Notes: generated from the letters alone by a model not told the origin. A stretch of DNA of 64,000 nucleotides from Actinomycetota bacterium (GCA_014360655.1 JACIXC010000012.1:39505-103504), one strand, 5' to 3'; counted from the stretch's first letter, positions 35,109 through 44,689 are shown. Made by a program: numbers and translations.

Positions 35109-36539
35109 TCACTCCGCCTCCGGGGAAAGGTTTTCGCGCGCCGGCTCTTCCCGCTCCCTGACCTCGCACCGCAGCCCGCCTCGGTGCAGGCGCACGTGCA
35201 ACAACTGCCCGATCTCCGCCTCCGCGCTGCTGAGGAGCGGCTTTCTCTCACCGGCACGGGTGACGATGGCGTATCCCCTCGAGAGCACGGCGAGCGGGCT
35301 CAGGGCATGCAGCCGTGAGGAGAGCAGCCGCGTCCTCGTTTCCTCTGTGGCAAGAAGGGCTTCCATGCGGGACCTCAACTCCCCGCCGCGCAGGGTGGCC
35401 TCTCTTTCCTTCCATCTGTACCAGGAGCGGAAGGCGGAAACGAGCTGCGACTTCCCGCCCGCGATCCTGCGCGGCAGGTCCCGGTACTCGCGCGGAAAGA
35501 GCGCGAGCGCCCGCGCGTGACTGTCAAGGAGGCCTGAACCCCGGCGCAGGAAAGCGCGCACCTGGTTGACCAGTGCGACCTCCGCTTCCGCCAGTCGCTG
35601 GTACGCCTGACCCAGCAATACCTCCCGGTCGAGGTAGGGCCTGCGTCCTTCCAGGGAGAGCAGCCTCTTCTCCATCTCGTGCAGCGTGCGGCTCATCCCT
35701 TCCCGCAGGGCGAGTTCCCTGCCTCGCAGCAGGGAAAGGACCTCGGCGGACGACGGGACGGCGGCCTCCGCGGCCCCCGTGGGGGTGCTGGCGCGGAAGT
35801 CGGCGGCCAGGTCGGCAAGGGTGAGGTCCGGCTCGTGGCCCACGCCTGTGATCACAGGGATGGAGGAGGCCCTGATGGCCCTTACAACCTCCTCGCTGTT
35901 GAAGGGATGGAGGTCTTCCAGGGAACCCCCGCCTCGCGCCAGGATGATGACGTCCACGGGGCAGGCGTGGTTGAACAACGCAAGGGCCGCGACGATATCC
36001 CCCACCGCCTCGTCGCCCTGCACGCGCACGCCCCTTACCACCAGGCGACAGCAGGGATAGCGGCGGGTCAGGTTATGGACCACGTCCCTCACCGCCGCTC
36101 CCTCCAGGGAGGTGATGAGGCCCACGCGATCCGGATAAGCGGGAAGGGGCCTCTTCAATGCCTCGTCGAAGAGGCCTTCCCGGGCAAGACGGCGCAGGAG
36201 CCTGAAGAACTCGCGCCGCAATCTCCCTTCCCCGGCTTCCTGCAACCGGTAAACGTTCATGCGGTACTGGCCGCGTCGAACGTATATGCCCAGGCGTCCC
36301 TGCGCGAGCACCATGGTCCCCTCCCGCCCTTCCCAATCGGCGTCCCGCAAAGCCTCGCCGAAGATGACGCAGGGCAGGACGGCTTCCTCCTCGCGCAGGC
36401 TGAAGAAGGCGTAATTGGGGTAGGCGCGGTAATCGGAAACCTCTCCCTCCACCCACAGCACCAGGTCCTGCAGGAGAGCGTCCGCCATGCGGTTGACCTC
36501 GCCCACGCCGTAAACACGTTCCCCTTCCGGACCGGCCAT
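35109..36539 (-). CDS. xseA: Exodeoxyribonuclease VII large subunit
   Basis: A 476-residue XseA. It has an N-terminal OB fold (YGVGEVNRMADALLQDLVLWVEGEVSDY to about 110), a central nuclease domain with GLITSLEGAAVRDVVHNLTRRYP and DVIILARGGGSLEDLHPFN, then VGHEPDLTLADLAADFRASTPTGAAE, and a long C-terminal coiled coil. The start is ATG 36539 with AAGGTGG upstream. It degrades single-stranded DNA in repair together with XseB. Confidence 0.95.
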   Translation of the reverse strand: MAGPEGERVYGVGEVNRMADALLQDLVLWVEGEVSDYRAYPNYAFFSLREEEAVLPCVIFGEALRDADWEGREGTMVLAQGRLGIYVRRGQYRMNVYRLQEAGEGRLRREFFRLLRRLAREGLFDEALKRPLPAYPDRVGLITSLEGAAVRDVVHNLTRRYPCCRLVVRGVRVQGDEAVGDIVAALALFNHACPVDVIILARGGGSLEDLHPFNSEEVVRAIRASSIPVITGVGHEPDLTLADLAADFRASTPTGAAEAAVPSSAEVLSLLRGRELALREGMSRTLHEMEKRLLSLEGRRPYLDREVLLGQAYQRLAEAEVALVNQVRAFLRRGSGLLDSHARALALFPREYRDLPRRIAGGKSQLVSAFRSWYRWKEREATLRGGELRSRMEALLATEETRTRLLSSRLHALSPLAVLSRGYAIVTRAGERKPLLSSAEAEIGQLLHVRLHRGGLRCEVREREEPARENLSPEAE

Positions 36540-37002
36540 GCGCGTATCCACCTTATCTTCCCCCGCTTTCTCCCGCGGCACTTTCTCGCGGTCGCCTCCG
36601 CCTCTCCTCACCCGGCTCGCGGAACGTGAAGATCCGTAGTCACGGAAATCTCGCGTCCCGCGGACTCCGTACCCGCGTGCGGCTTCGACCCCCCTGTTTC
36701 CCTCTATTTTAACCGTATTCAGTGCCATGGGCTGGTAGCTCGAGGGGATTGCTTCCGCAAATCCGCAGGCCGTCGCGGAACCCGGCGGGGCCACTCCCAT
36801 GGAAGCCGTCCGCACGCGAAGGTTACGTCATGCGACTGCATGTTCCCGCCACCTCTTCCCGTGACAGCCCCGAGCTACAGCCGGGCGCACGCATTATACG
36901 CCCCTCACGGAATGACCCTTCGCCCATCGCCCGCGATCACGGGGAACTCCGGGGAGCGGGCAGGAAAAACGACGGCCGTGGTTGAAATACATTATGTAGT
37001 CG
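36540..37002. other. Intergenic region upstream of xseA
   Basis: Between divergent xseA and a small membrane protein. The xseA frame stays open upstream to 36815 but the product loses family similarity, so this is not counted as coding. No repeat or RNA gene noticed. Confidence 0.45.
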
Positions 37003-37030
37003 TTGGAAGGTCGTGGAAACCCTATATATT
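37003..37030 (+). promoter_or_regulatory. Candidate promoter of the small membrane protein gene
   Basis: TTGGAA, a 16-base spacer and TATATT in a locally A/T-rich stretch, 48 bases before the TTG start at 37078. Confidence 0.45.
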
Positions 37031-37077
37031 GTACACGCTGCCCGAAAGACCGAGGACGAGGTGACAGGGGGGCTGCG

Positions 37078-37584
37078 TTGGAGATACTGGCCCTGCTCCT
37101 TCTGGGTTTGATAGCCATGCTTGCCATCGTCCCTCCCATCATCCGCAACAAGCTGGAGGAATCGCCCCTCACCACCACCGAGAGCTTCCAGCGCAGCATG
37201 CAGGAGATCGCCCACTCAATCGAGGTCCGCGAAAACGCCCAGGAAGTGCGCGTTTCCCGTTCTCCCGCAGGAATGTACGCCCGCGAAGAACGGGCCAGGG
37301 GAAGGGCCGTTTCCGCGGCGGCACATGGAAGGGCGCGCGGACACAGGCGGGCCGCGGCGAGGCGCGCGCGCATAATCACCGCCCTCACCTTTTTCTCTTT
37401 CTGCTGGGGCGCAGCCACGCTGTTCAGCGGTAGGACATGGTGCCTCGCGGTCTTCGCCGCCTCCGTCTCCATGCTCGTCCTATACTGGGGGCTCGTCATG
37501 CTCGTGCCTTACCTGAGCGTGATGCCGTCGCTCGAAAAGGAAGGCCGCGAGCTGCAGGTGCCGCGCAGGAAGCAGGCGGTGTAA
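37078..37584 (+). CDS. Membrane protein of unknown function
   Basis: A 168-residue protein. An N-terminal hydrophobic helix (about 2-20) is followed by a charged cytosolic-looking middle (ESFQRSMQEIAHSIEVREN, then an Arg-rich stretch) and two hydrophobic helices (about 96-115 and 119-140) before a basic tail. TTG 37078 follows GAGGTGACAGGGGGG. The family is not recognised; similar two-helix proteins occur in Actinomycetota. Confidence 0.6.
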   Translation: MEILALLLLGLIAMLAIVPPIIRNKLEESPLTTTESFQRSMQEIAHSIEVRENAQEVRVSRSPAGMYAREERARGRAVSAAAHGRARGHRRAAARRARIITALTFFSFCWGAATLFSGRTWCLAVFAASVSMLVLYWGLVMLVPYLSVMPSLEKEGRELQVPRRKQAV

Positions 37585-37679
37585 CCCCACGCGAACAGGC
37601 CTCGATAGAACCTCCTTCCACGAGGCGCATCCGCTGCGCTGGGCCCAGGCATCATGATCCGCTGCGGTGATACGCGCGC

Positions 37680-37967
37680 TCAGCCCAGGGCCCCCAGCCT
37701 CCACAACACCAGCGCCGTGACCACGTGCATGGCCACGAAAAGGACCAGGAAGAGCAGGGAACGCCTCCCGTACTGGGGGCGGATATAGCAGAAGAATATC
37801 GCGATGAGGAAACCAACCACCGACACGCACAGGAGCGCGACGATAAAAGGCACCGCCCCACCCAGCCTTTCACGCTGGTTGGCCAGCAGGTAGCAGAAGA
37901 AGATGACGGCCAGTCCCGAGAGCACCACCAATAGCACCTGCGTCCAGGTCGGCTGTCTTTCCTCCAT
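37680..37967 (-). CDS. Small three-helix membrane protein
   Basis: A 95-residue protein with three hydrophobic segments (about 9-30, 41-60 and 68-92) and a short Arg-rich loop (RPQYGRRS). Unknown family. ATG 37967 is preceded by AAAGGCGGG; an upstream in-frame ATG would add a non-hydrophobic 18-residue stretch. It shares direction with the M23 gene 63 bases upstream. Confidence 0.6.
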   Translation of the reverse strand: MEERQPTWTQVLLVVLSGLAVIFFCYLLANQRERLGGAVPFIVALLCVSVVGFLIAIFFCYIRPQYGRRSLLFLVLFVAMHVVTALVLWRLGALG

Positions 37968-38030
37968 CACGCACCCGCCTTTCGCCGGGAACGTTTGTTC
38001 CGTCCACGCCAGACAATGCAATCCATAACG

Positions 38031-39782
38031 TCATTCACCTCCCGCGTACAACCAGCGCAGGCTCTCCCGCGACCGTCGCCTCGCCTCCCCGGCGCGGCGC
38101 AGCAGGATCCCTGCACCTTCCTTTGCGCCCGTCGTGAAGAACTTGCTCACCAGGGCCTTTCCAAGCTCACTCGACACCTTCCAGCGTCCCCCGCTCATGT
38201 GGGAGAGCACGCCCGCGACACCCTCTCCCCTCGCAAGAAGGCCCATGCCCCCAGCCAGAAAACCACCCACGAAGCTCAAGCAGGATTCCAACACGGAGGG
38301 CCTTCCCCCCGCCAGCCCCCGCACCACCACGTCCCCCAGGAACCCGATGCACCCGCAAAGAAACATGGAGGATAACTTCTGCGAAAGATTGGACAGAAGG
38401 GAGCCGGCGTAGAGGCCCGCCTGCGCCAATCCCTCGCCGCCGAGGAGGGACCCACCCGAGGTGAGAAAACCCGCGGCCAGGCCCTGTGCCGTTGCCTGTG
38501 AAAACAGGCCGCTGACCACCAGCTTGCCCAGGCTGCCGCTCAAACCTCCGATGACGAAAGAGGCCAGGACGGCCCACGGGCTCAACTTCCTCCCGCCGGC
38601 AACGCAAAACAGGGTATAAACTGCGGCGTTGGCCGCGCCATGCGCGAAAAAGGCCTTGCAGAAACCCAGCATCCCCAGCTTGGCGAAACCGCTGCCCATA
38701 ATTGGTGCCAGATACTGGAAAAGCATGCATGCTCCCGCAGCCGCGCCGCCCACCGCGAGGGCGTTGAGAAAACAACCGCCGAACGTGAAGGAGTCCCCCG
38801 CCGCGAACGCGTAATAAACGCTGTAGCCCAGGGCGGCGGCGCTTCCCGCCACCGCGGCCACCACGATGGTGGCGAGGGAAAGCCCGAGGGCGAAACCGAT
38901 GCCCACGACCGCCGCGCAGATGAGCAGGGCCGCGGCCAGCCCGGCCAGCACGGCCTGCACGAAACGGTTGGAGAGCACCGCTTTCGCCGCCCTTGCCAGG
39001 CCGCGATAAAGGGGATAAGCCCACGGCCTGATGCACGTCCTGTAGAAGTACGAAAGGCCCCTCCATAACGCCCTTGCCGCGCCGCAAGCGACGCGCCACG
39101 CGGCCGCTCCGACCACCCTCGCCGCCCTCGCAACGTAGTGCAAGCCGTCTTTCGCCGCCCTTGCAAGGTAGTCCACGCCGTCCTTTAACCATTCGCCGAC
39201 CCCTCCGCCCCCGTGGCGTTGGAAATAGGCGTCGATGGCCTTCCGGTCCTCCCAGGGACCGAGGAAAAGGGACCTCGAGGGATGCAACCACTTCCCCAGC
39301 AGGTAGGGCAGCGGGTCCACCGCCACCCCCTTAAGGAAGAGGCCGAAGTGCAGGTGAGGCAAAGGAGTGGAGCGGTCCATCGCCCCGTCGCTCTCGCCCA
39401 GCAACTGGCCGGCCTCCACGTGTTGCCCCTTCCTCACGACGACCCGGCGAAGGGCCACGTAGGTGGTCTTGAAGTCGCCCGCGTGCAGCAGGCTCACGCA
39501 AATCCCCACCGGCGTTCCCCCCGCGAAGGAGACCGTCCCGGGGGCCGAGGCCCGGACCGCGCTTCCCACGGGGAGGAATATGTCTATGCCAGCGTGTCCT
39601 CCCGCCCCGTAGGAACCCCGCGCGGCACGGAAAGGCTGCACCACTTCGCCCCGCGCGGGCCACTTGAAGGAGGGTGCCTCCTCCCCGGCCGCAACGGCCG
39701 GGGAGGAAAGCGTTTGGAAGGAGAATAAGAAGAGGGTGTAGAGGAGGGGTATGAAGAGGGGTAGGGCAAGTGCCCGGCTCAT
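38031..39782 (-). CDS. M23 peptidase domain fused to a long Gly/Ala-rich hydrophobic region
   Basis: A 583-residue secreted or membrane protein. Signal peptide (about 1-32), then an M23/LytM-type metallopeptidase domain with zinc ligands H63 and D67 (GGHAGIDIF) and H143/H145 (PHLHFG), as expected for an active endopeptidase. After about residue 200 come an Ala/Arg helix and a stretch of about 290 residues of Gly/Ala-rich hydrophobic segments (for example FVIGGLSGSLGKLVVSGLFS). That region resembles the hydrophobic pre-toxin segments of RHS or polymorphic toxins; this is inference. No obvious C-terminal toxin domain follows. ATG 39782 was chosen for the signal peptide. Confidence 0.8.
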   Translation of the reverse strand: MSRALALPLFIPLLYTLFLFSFQTLSSPAVAAGEEAPSFKWPARGEVVQPFRAARGSYGAGGHAGIDIFLPVGSAVRASAPGTVSFAGGTPVGICVSLLHAGDFKTTYVALRRVVVRKGQHVEAGQLLGESDGAMDRSTPLPHLHFGLFLKGVAVDPLPYLLGKWLHPSRSLFLGPWEDRKAIDAYFQRHGGGGVGEWLKDGVDYLARAAKDGLHYVARAARVVGAAAWRVACGAARALWRGLSYFYRTCIRPWAYPLYRGLARAAKAVLSNRFVQAVLAGLAAALLICAAVVGIGFALGLSLATIVVAAVAGSAAALGYSVYYAFAAGDSFTFGGCFLNALAVGGAAAGACMLFQYLAPIMGSGFAKLGMLGFCKAFFAHGAANAAVYTLFCVAGGRKLSPWAVLASFVIGGLSGSLGKLVVSGLFSQATAQGLAAGFLTSGGSLLGGEGLAQAGLYAGSLLSNLSQKLSSMFLCGCIGFLGDVVVRGLAGGRPSVLESCLSFVGGFLAGGMGLLARGEGVAGVLSHMSGGRWKVSSELGKALVSKFFTTGAKEGAGILLRRAGEARRRSRESLRWLYAGGE

Positions 39783-39948
39783 GAAGGGTGCCTTTCCGCC
39801 CCGGCGACGGCCGTCACGCCCATCCGCTTCGCAGCCGGCCGGACGAGCCCGCCCGCCCCGCGTGCGGAACGCGATACGGCGGGGCGCGGTCGGGCTCATC
39901 GCTTGCGCCGGCTTCTCGGGGCGGTTCTCCTTCCGGGTGAAAAACAAT

Positions 39949-42018
39949 TCAATATACCTCCACCGTGACCGCTGACGTGTCCGCGGCGCCATCGCAGTCC
40001 ACCACCTCGAGGATCACCTGGAAGCGGGCGGGGACCACCGAAGAATCGAATACGTGCTGCGCGCTCATCCCCTCGAGGACGGTACCGTCACCGCAGCGCC
40101 ACAGGTAACGGACGATCTTCCCGTCGGGGTCATAAGACCCACTACCATCCATGCGCACATAAAGGGGTGCCGGACCGCTGCGGCAAGAAAGGCGCGCGAC
40201 GGCGCGGGGCGCGCGGTTCGCGGTGACAGCCTGTCCCTCAAGGGACCCTCTTACCGCGGCCGCGGACGCGGGGACATCCGGGGCAGAGGCGACAGGAGCG
40301 GTTTCCGCCGGGCCGCTCTCCCCCCGCGACAACGTCGGTGCTACCTCCCCTGAAGCAACGCCCTCCTCCGAGGCTCCACCCGTATCACCGGGGCCCGAGC
40401 TCACGACCAGGTTGATGACCTCCCCCGGCGGGAGCGCCGCTCCGCGAGCCGGCTCCTGCGCGATGACCCTTCCCGCGGACCAGAGGCGGGAAGGAGCCTC
40501 CCGCACCTGGTAGGACAGGCCCAGCTCCTCGAGCGCCTGTATCGCCTCCTCCTCGCTCATCCCCTCGAGGTCGGGCAGGATTATGGTCATCGTTTCCCCC
40601 GCCGTCTCCCCTTCGCCCCCGCCGCCGTCCCCGCGGAAGACCGCCGAGAAGGCGGTGAAGGCCATCCATGCCGCAAGTCCCCCCGCGAGCATGAGTGCCA
40701 GCAAGCGCAGAAGCCCCGGGCGACGTGAGCGAGCGTGCCTTTCCGATGCGGAAAACCCTTTCCGGTCAAGGCGCATCGCACCATAACGTCCCCGCGAGAG
40801 TCCCGCATCCCCACTGTCAACCGCGTGGCCTGTCCCACGGCCCGCCCTTCGGCCTTCCCCTTGACTCACACCGTGGCCCGCCCCATGGCTTTCCCCGCTG
40901 CCCATCGCGTGGCCCACTTCGCGGCTCGCGCCGCGGCGCCCGCCGCGTCTCGCTCCCGGATCTGTGTAACCCTCCCGGCGGGTTTCCCAGCCGGGGAAAG
41001 CCTCCCCGTCCCGAAAAACACCGCTTCCCCGCGCGTCGGTCTTACCTTGAAGAGCCCGCCCTCCCGGAGGGAAACCCTCGTACAGGGGGTACTCCCATCT
41101 TGAAGCGGCTTCGCCGACACGGTATCCCCCTTCTTCGTGGGGGGCATCGACGTTACGGCCTGACCCCCACTCCGTAGGGACATCCTTTTCTTTGCGGGCG
41201 TCCTCGTCGTGCAACATGTTCCTCTCGGGACCTTCAGGACCACGCTGCCGGCGCGAAAATCCTCCTTCCTCCCACGCTGCGCCTCCCGCATGCCAGCAAC
41301 CCAACGCCTCCTGCAGCTCCTCCAGGATCAACCTGGGGGACGAAGGGCGCCTCTGGGGAAGCGGCTCGCTGGCCCTCCGCAGGAGTGCGCGGAGGCGGTC
41401 CGTCAACGCCTGCTCCGGCAACATCTCGACGAGCATCACCGCCAGCGCGAACACGTCAGATGCCCGGGTCCCTTCGCGCCCTCCATCGCTTTCCGGCGCG
41501 CGGTAGGGCGAGACGCGCGCGAGCAGAGACGGCTCCGCCTCCTCGAGCATCCAGCCGTATCCGGCCCTGGCGATCGCCACCCTGCCTCTCGCCCCTATGA
41601 AGACCTGGTGCGGGTTCAGGCCCAGGTAATAGAGGCCGAGGCCGTATGCTTCGCAGAGGACTTGCACGGCTGCCGCCGCGATCTCCTCCACCTGGGCGGG
41701 GGGAAGGCTTCCCGTCTGCCGTAACAGTCCCGCAAGGGTGGTGCCCTGCGACGCCGCCCTCACCGCGTACAGGCATCCCTCATCCTCCCACCAGGCGAAG
41801 AGGGGATAGACGTGCGGTCCCCGCATGCGCAGGGAGGCTTCCAGCAACTCCCCGAGGCGGGCGGGAGGGAAGGGGAAGCCGTCGCGATGGCTAGACACCG
41901 CGTCTATCTCGACCCTCGTGCCCAGGGAGACATCCTCTGCCTCGTAGGTGGCGAGAAAGCGCCCGGAAAACGTCTCCCCCAGCAAGCGATACCTGTCCGC
42001 GAGCATTTCCCCCGTCAT
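39949..42018 (-). CDS. Pseudokinase with PASTA and PKD domains
   Basis: A 689-residue transmembrane protein. Residues 1-240 match a PknB-type kinase fold, with a recognisable APE motif (A174-E176) and ASDVFALAVMLVEML. The catalytic residues are lost: VAIK is VEID (K to D39), HRD is YLG (131-133), DFG is RAG (151-153). A long Gly/Arg/Ser-rich linker follows, then one transmembrane helix (about 430-455). Outside are a PASTA domain (IILPDLEGMSEEEAIQALEE) and a C-terminal PKD domain (VRMDGSGSYDPDGKIVRYLW). ATG 42018 follows AAGGTGATGAAG. It lies 166 bases upstream of the M23 gene. Confidence 0.85.
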   Translation of the reverse strand: MTGEMLADRYRLLGETFSGRFLATYEAEDVSLGTRVEIDAVSSHRDGFPFPPARLGELLEASLRMRGPHVYPLFAWWEDEGCLYAVRAASQGTTLAGLLRQTGSLPPAQVEEIAAAAVQVLCEAYGLGLYYLGLNPHQVFIGARGRVAIARAGYGWMLEEAEPSLLARVSPYRAPESDGGREGTRASDVFALAVMLVEMLPEQALTDRLRALLRRASEPLPQRRPSSPRLILEELQEALGCWHAGGAAWEEGGFSRRQRGPEGPERNMLHDEDARKEKDVPTEWGSGRNVDAPHEEGGYRVGEAASRWEYPLYEGFPPGGRALQGKTDARGSGVFRDGEAFPGWETRREGYTDPGARRGGRRGASREVGHAMGSGESHGAGHGVSQGEGRRAGRGTGHAVDSGDAGLSRGRYGAMRLDRKGFSASERHARSRRPGLLRLLALMLAGGLAAWMAFTAFSAVFRGDGGGGEGETAGETMTIILPDLEGMSEEEAIQALEELGLSYQVREAPSRLWSAGRVIAQEPARGAALPPGEVINLVVSSGPGDTGGASEEGVASGEVAPTLSRGESGPAETAPVASAPDVPASAAAVRGSLEGQAVTANRAPRAVARLSCRSGPAPLYVRMDGSGSYDPDGKIVRYLWRCGDGTVLEGMSAQHVFDSSVVPARFQVILEVVDCDGAADTSAVTVEVY

Positions 42019-42051
42019 CTTCATCACCTTGTACATTTAATCATGTTGTAT

Positions 42052-42080
42052 AACATAATATAATTTATAATGTTAGTCAA
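42052..42080 (-). promoter_or_regulatory. Promoter of the pseudokinase gene
   Basis: On the minus strand TTGACT (42075-42080), a 17-base A/T-rich spacer and TATGTT (42052-42057). The start codon is about 34 bases downstream. The surrounding 60 bases are strikingly A/T-rich for this genome. Confidence 0.65.
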
Positions 42081-42220
42081 GAGGGTGAAAGCCGGGAGGG
42101 CGGGGTTTTTATGCTTAAATCCCGGAAAAGGCGATGACCCGGCGCAAAGGGAACGCGCGGCCGGGATCCTGCGTGCATCTGACCCTTGCGGGCCCCCGGC
42201 GGCGGTGCCATCCTTGACGC

Positions 42221-42424
42221 ATGAAGGTGGAGGAGCTGCTCTTCGGCATACTGTCCCTCGCCTGGGGCGTGATCCTTCTCGCCATGCGCGCGGAACTGCT
42301 GGGGTTCGCGCGGGAAGGGGGAAGGGGCCTGCGCGACCGGCGTGTCCTGAATGTCCTCGTAGTCTCCGCCGCGTGCCTTCTCTTTGTTGGAGGGACATAC
42401 CTCCTTGTCGCTAGGGCCTTATGA
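42221..42424 (+). CDS. Small two-helix membrane protein
   Basis: A 67-residue protein with two hydrophobic segments (about 5-22 and 45-64) separated by a charged loop (REGGRGLRDRR). No strong ribosome site precedes the ATG. Unknown family. It is divergent from the pseudokinase gene. Support is topology only. Confidence 0.45.
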   Translation: MKVEELLFGILSLAWGVILLAMRAELLGFAREGGRGLRDRRVLNVLVVSAACLLFVGGTYLLVARAL

Positions 42425-42668
42425 ACCGTGGCGCTGCATTCTCACGCGCATATCAGGCTGCGGGCGCACGTCGCGCGGCGCATGCCAGGCGGTTCGGCCC
42501 TTCGTCGCCTGGAAGAGGAGCGCGCGTACGAGGGAGACGCTGTCCGGCGCCTCCGCCGCCGTATAGAGGAGAGAAAAGAAACGGGGGCCGGCCGCCGCGC
42601 CCGCAAGCAGGTGCGGCCGTCACATGAGGGCGCGAGCCGGTGGCCGTTCCCCGCGATGTCCAGCAAGT

Positions 42669-44567
42669 TCAGTATGAATCCGGTACCACCGGCAGCATTA
42701 TCCTCGAGGGATAACGCGCGGTGCGCAGCAGGTGGATGATGTTCAGGCCCCAGTAAGGCCAGCCGGTGAGGAGGTCGGCGGTGGAGATCTCCAGCCTGAT
42801 GCGGCTGCCGGCGCGGAAGCGGTGGTAGCACGCCTGCATCTCCAGGGGGCCTCCCGAGCTCCCATTCTGCCACGCGGATTCCGTGTATCCCTCGAAGAAC
42901 CCCCTGCTGACCAGGATCTCCCGCCCCTCGGCCGTCACTTCGTAGACCCAGGGGATGAGCTGGGTGAACTTGGCGGAGGAGCGGTAGAAGAACTCGAAGC
43001 GGGGCGGGCCCATGATGGTGATATCCTCTTTCAGGGGCTCGCTGAAGTATATGGCCTCCGTGAAGGGTATCCTCATGATCCTCATCCTGGTAGGATATTC
43101 CATGACGTCACCGCCCATTATCTGGGGGGCGTCCTGGATATAAGGCAAAGATATCCAGCCCGTGACCCCTGTGTTTATCAACAGGTCATAGGCGCCGGTG
43201 TTTCCGGGCTTTTTCTCGACGAGTGTCCCGTAGCCCTCCTTCCCCCTGCCTCCCAGGTACAAGGACAGTTGCTCCGTGCCGGGGAGGGGATAGTCGTCCG
43301 CCTGACCGTAATCCTCCGGGTCGGTGTGGCGATAGAAGGCCAGCGGGGGCTCCAGGTCCACCCCGTTGTTCACCCCCTTCAGGAAGCGGTCGAACCACCT
43401 GTCCACCTGCTCCCTCACCCAGGCGCTCTCCGGACTGCCCGTCATGAAATCCAGGGGAAAGGGGCCCGGGTAGCAACCGAGGTGCCCGTGGTTGGTGATG
43501 ATGATGCGCTTCGGGGCAGCGACATGCTCGTACGCCATGAGCCCTTCGTTGGCGAAGAAGAGGTCGTCGTTCCATCCGGCGAGTATGAGGGTGGGGGTCA
43601 CGATGGGGTGTTCCACCACGCCGTCGTATTCCTCGTCGCACCAGTAACGTGCGGAGCGCACCTTGAAGAAATGCCGGGCGTACTCCTCCTCCGCCTTGCG
43701 GCGCTGGGTGACCACCCCGTAGATGTAAGGGAGCTCCGAATCGACGTTGCTTATCGGCGGGATCAGCTTCAGCAAGCGGTCCAGCAAAACACCCAGCTTC
43801 TGCTGGTTGTCAAGCCTCTTGTCCAGCGCAAGTCCGACCAGGCTGACCAGGAAACCGGAGAGCCTCCCCGTGTAGGCACCGAAAAGCAGGAAGGTGGTCC
43901 ATAGGAACTTCATGACGTTGTTGGGGTAGAGGGAGAAGATGAGGTCGAAGGAGCCGTGCATGGGCACTGCGGCCCGTATGCGCGGATCTCCCGGGTCGCC
44001 GGGACGCGGGTCCCTGCGCTCGGACATGAGGTAGGAGAAGCATCCCCCCATGGAAGCGCCGGTTATGCCCACCACCGGGCCTTTCTCGTCCTCGCGCAGC
44101 GGGAGGCGGTCATCCCGCGCAAGCAGGTCGATGATGCAGCTCACGTCCCTCATCTCCCGTTCGGGATCCATGCAACCCACCTCGCCCCCGGCCCCGAACC
44201 AGCCACGCACGGTGAAAGCCAGGGTCACGTAACCTCGCGAGGCGTAATATTCCGCGGCCCACTCCCCCATGGTCTTATCCAGCGACCAGCCGTGCACCAC
44301 GAGGATTGCGGGGAAGGTTTCCCCGGGGGCCGCGTCTGCGGGATAGAAGACCGATACGGGAAGGCGAGCGCCGTCCCACATGGTCCATTCCTCGCAGATC
44401 CTTTCCACCTCGTAGGTCCGCTGCGTCTCCCGCTGCACCTCTGCCGCGCCTGCGGCCTGCAGGGACGGCGGCGCTCCGACCGGCAAGGCCCCGGTGGCGC
44501 AGAGGATGGCGCAGAGCAAGATGCTGAGAAGAAGCGCGGAAACGTGGTGGCGCTTGTTACCGGACAT
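42669..44567 (-). CDS. Secreted CocE/NonD-type (X-Pro dipeptidyl-peptidase-like) serine hydrolase
   Basis: A 632-residue enzyme with a signal peptide (about 10-30). The alpha/beta hydrolase core has VVHGWSLDKTMGEWAAEYYA, the nucleophile elbow GITGASMGG (S172), an Asp in AGWNDDLFF and a His in NHGHLG. A C-terminal jelly-roll domain (about 450-632, WQNGSSGGPLEMQACYHRFR) is typical of CocE and X-Pro peptidases. It may act as a peptidase or acyl-ester hydrolase outside the cell. ATG 44567 follows AAGGGGGGAGCAAC. No partner genes are obvious. Confidence 0.9.
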   Translation of the reverse strand: MSGNKRHHVSALLLSILLCAILCATGALPVGAPPSLQAAGAAEVQRETQRTYEVERICEEWTMWDGARLPVSVFYPADAAPGETFPAILVVHGWSLDKTMGEWAAEYYASRGYVTLAFTVRGWFGAGGEVGCMDPEREMRDVSCIIDLLARDDRLPLREDEKGPVVGITGASMGGCFSYLMSERRDPRPGDPGDPRIRAAVPMHGSFDLIFSLYPNNVMKFLWTTFLLFGAYTGRLSGFLVSLVGLALDKRLDNQQKLGVLLDRLLKLIPPISNVDSELPYIYGVVTQRRKAEEEYARHFFKVRSARYWCDEEYDGVVEHPIVTPTLILAGWNDDLFFANEGLMAYEHVAAPKRIIITNHGHLGCYPGPFPLDFMTGSPESAWVREQVDRWFDRFLKGVNNGVDLEPPLAFYRHTDPEDYGQADDYPLPGTEQLSLYLGGRGKEGYGTLVEKKPGNTGAYDLLINTGVTGWISLPYIQDAPQIMGGDVMEYPTRMRIMRIPFTEAIYFSEPLKEDITIMGPPRFEFFYRSSAKFTQLIPWVYEVTAEGREILVSRGFFEGYTESAWQNGSSGGPLEMQACYHRFRAGSRIRLEISTADLLTGWPYWGLNIIHLLRTARYPSRIMLPVVPDSY

Positions 44568-44689
44568 GTTGCTCCCCCCTTTTTTTGTCAAGCGATCAGG
44601 AAGGTTGTTCCCCCAGCTATCGTCCCTTCCACCGGCGTTTCCCTTCTCGCCCGGGAGCGGGGGCCACGGGCCGAAGGGTGCAAGCTCCT

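Noticed and set aside
34439..35257. Long xseB frame extending far upstream as a fusion protein
   Set aside because: The extra part is Arg/Ser/Cys-rich with no homology and overlaps xseA; the ribosome site sits at 34693.
42428..42739. ORF of 103 codons downstream of the small membrane protein
   Set aside because: It runs into the antisense of the hydrolase gene, is Arg-rich and has no ribosome site.
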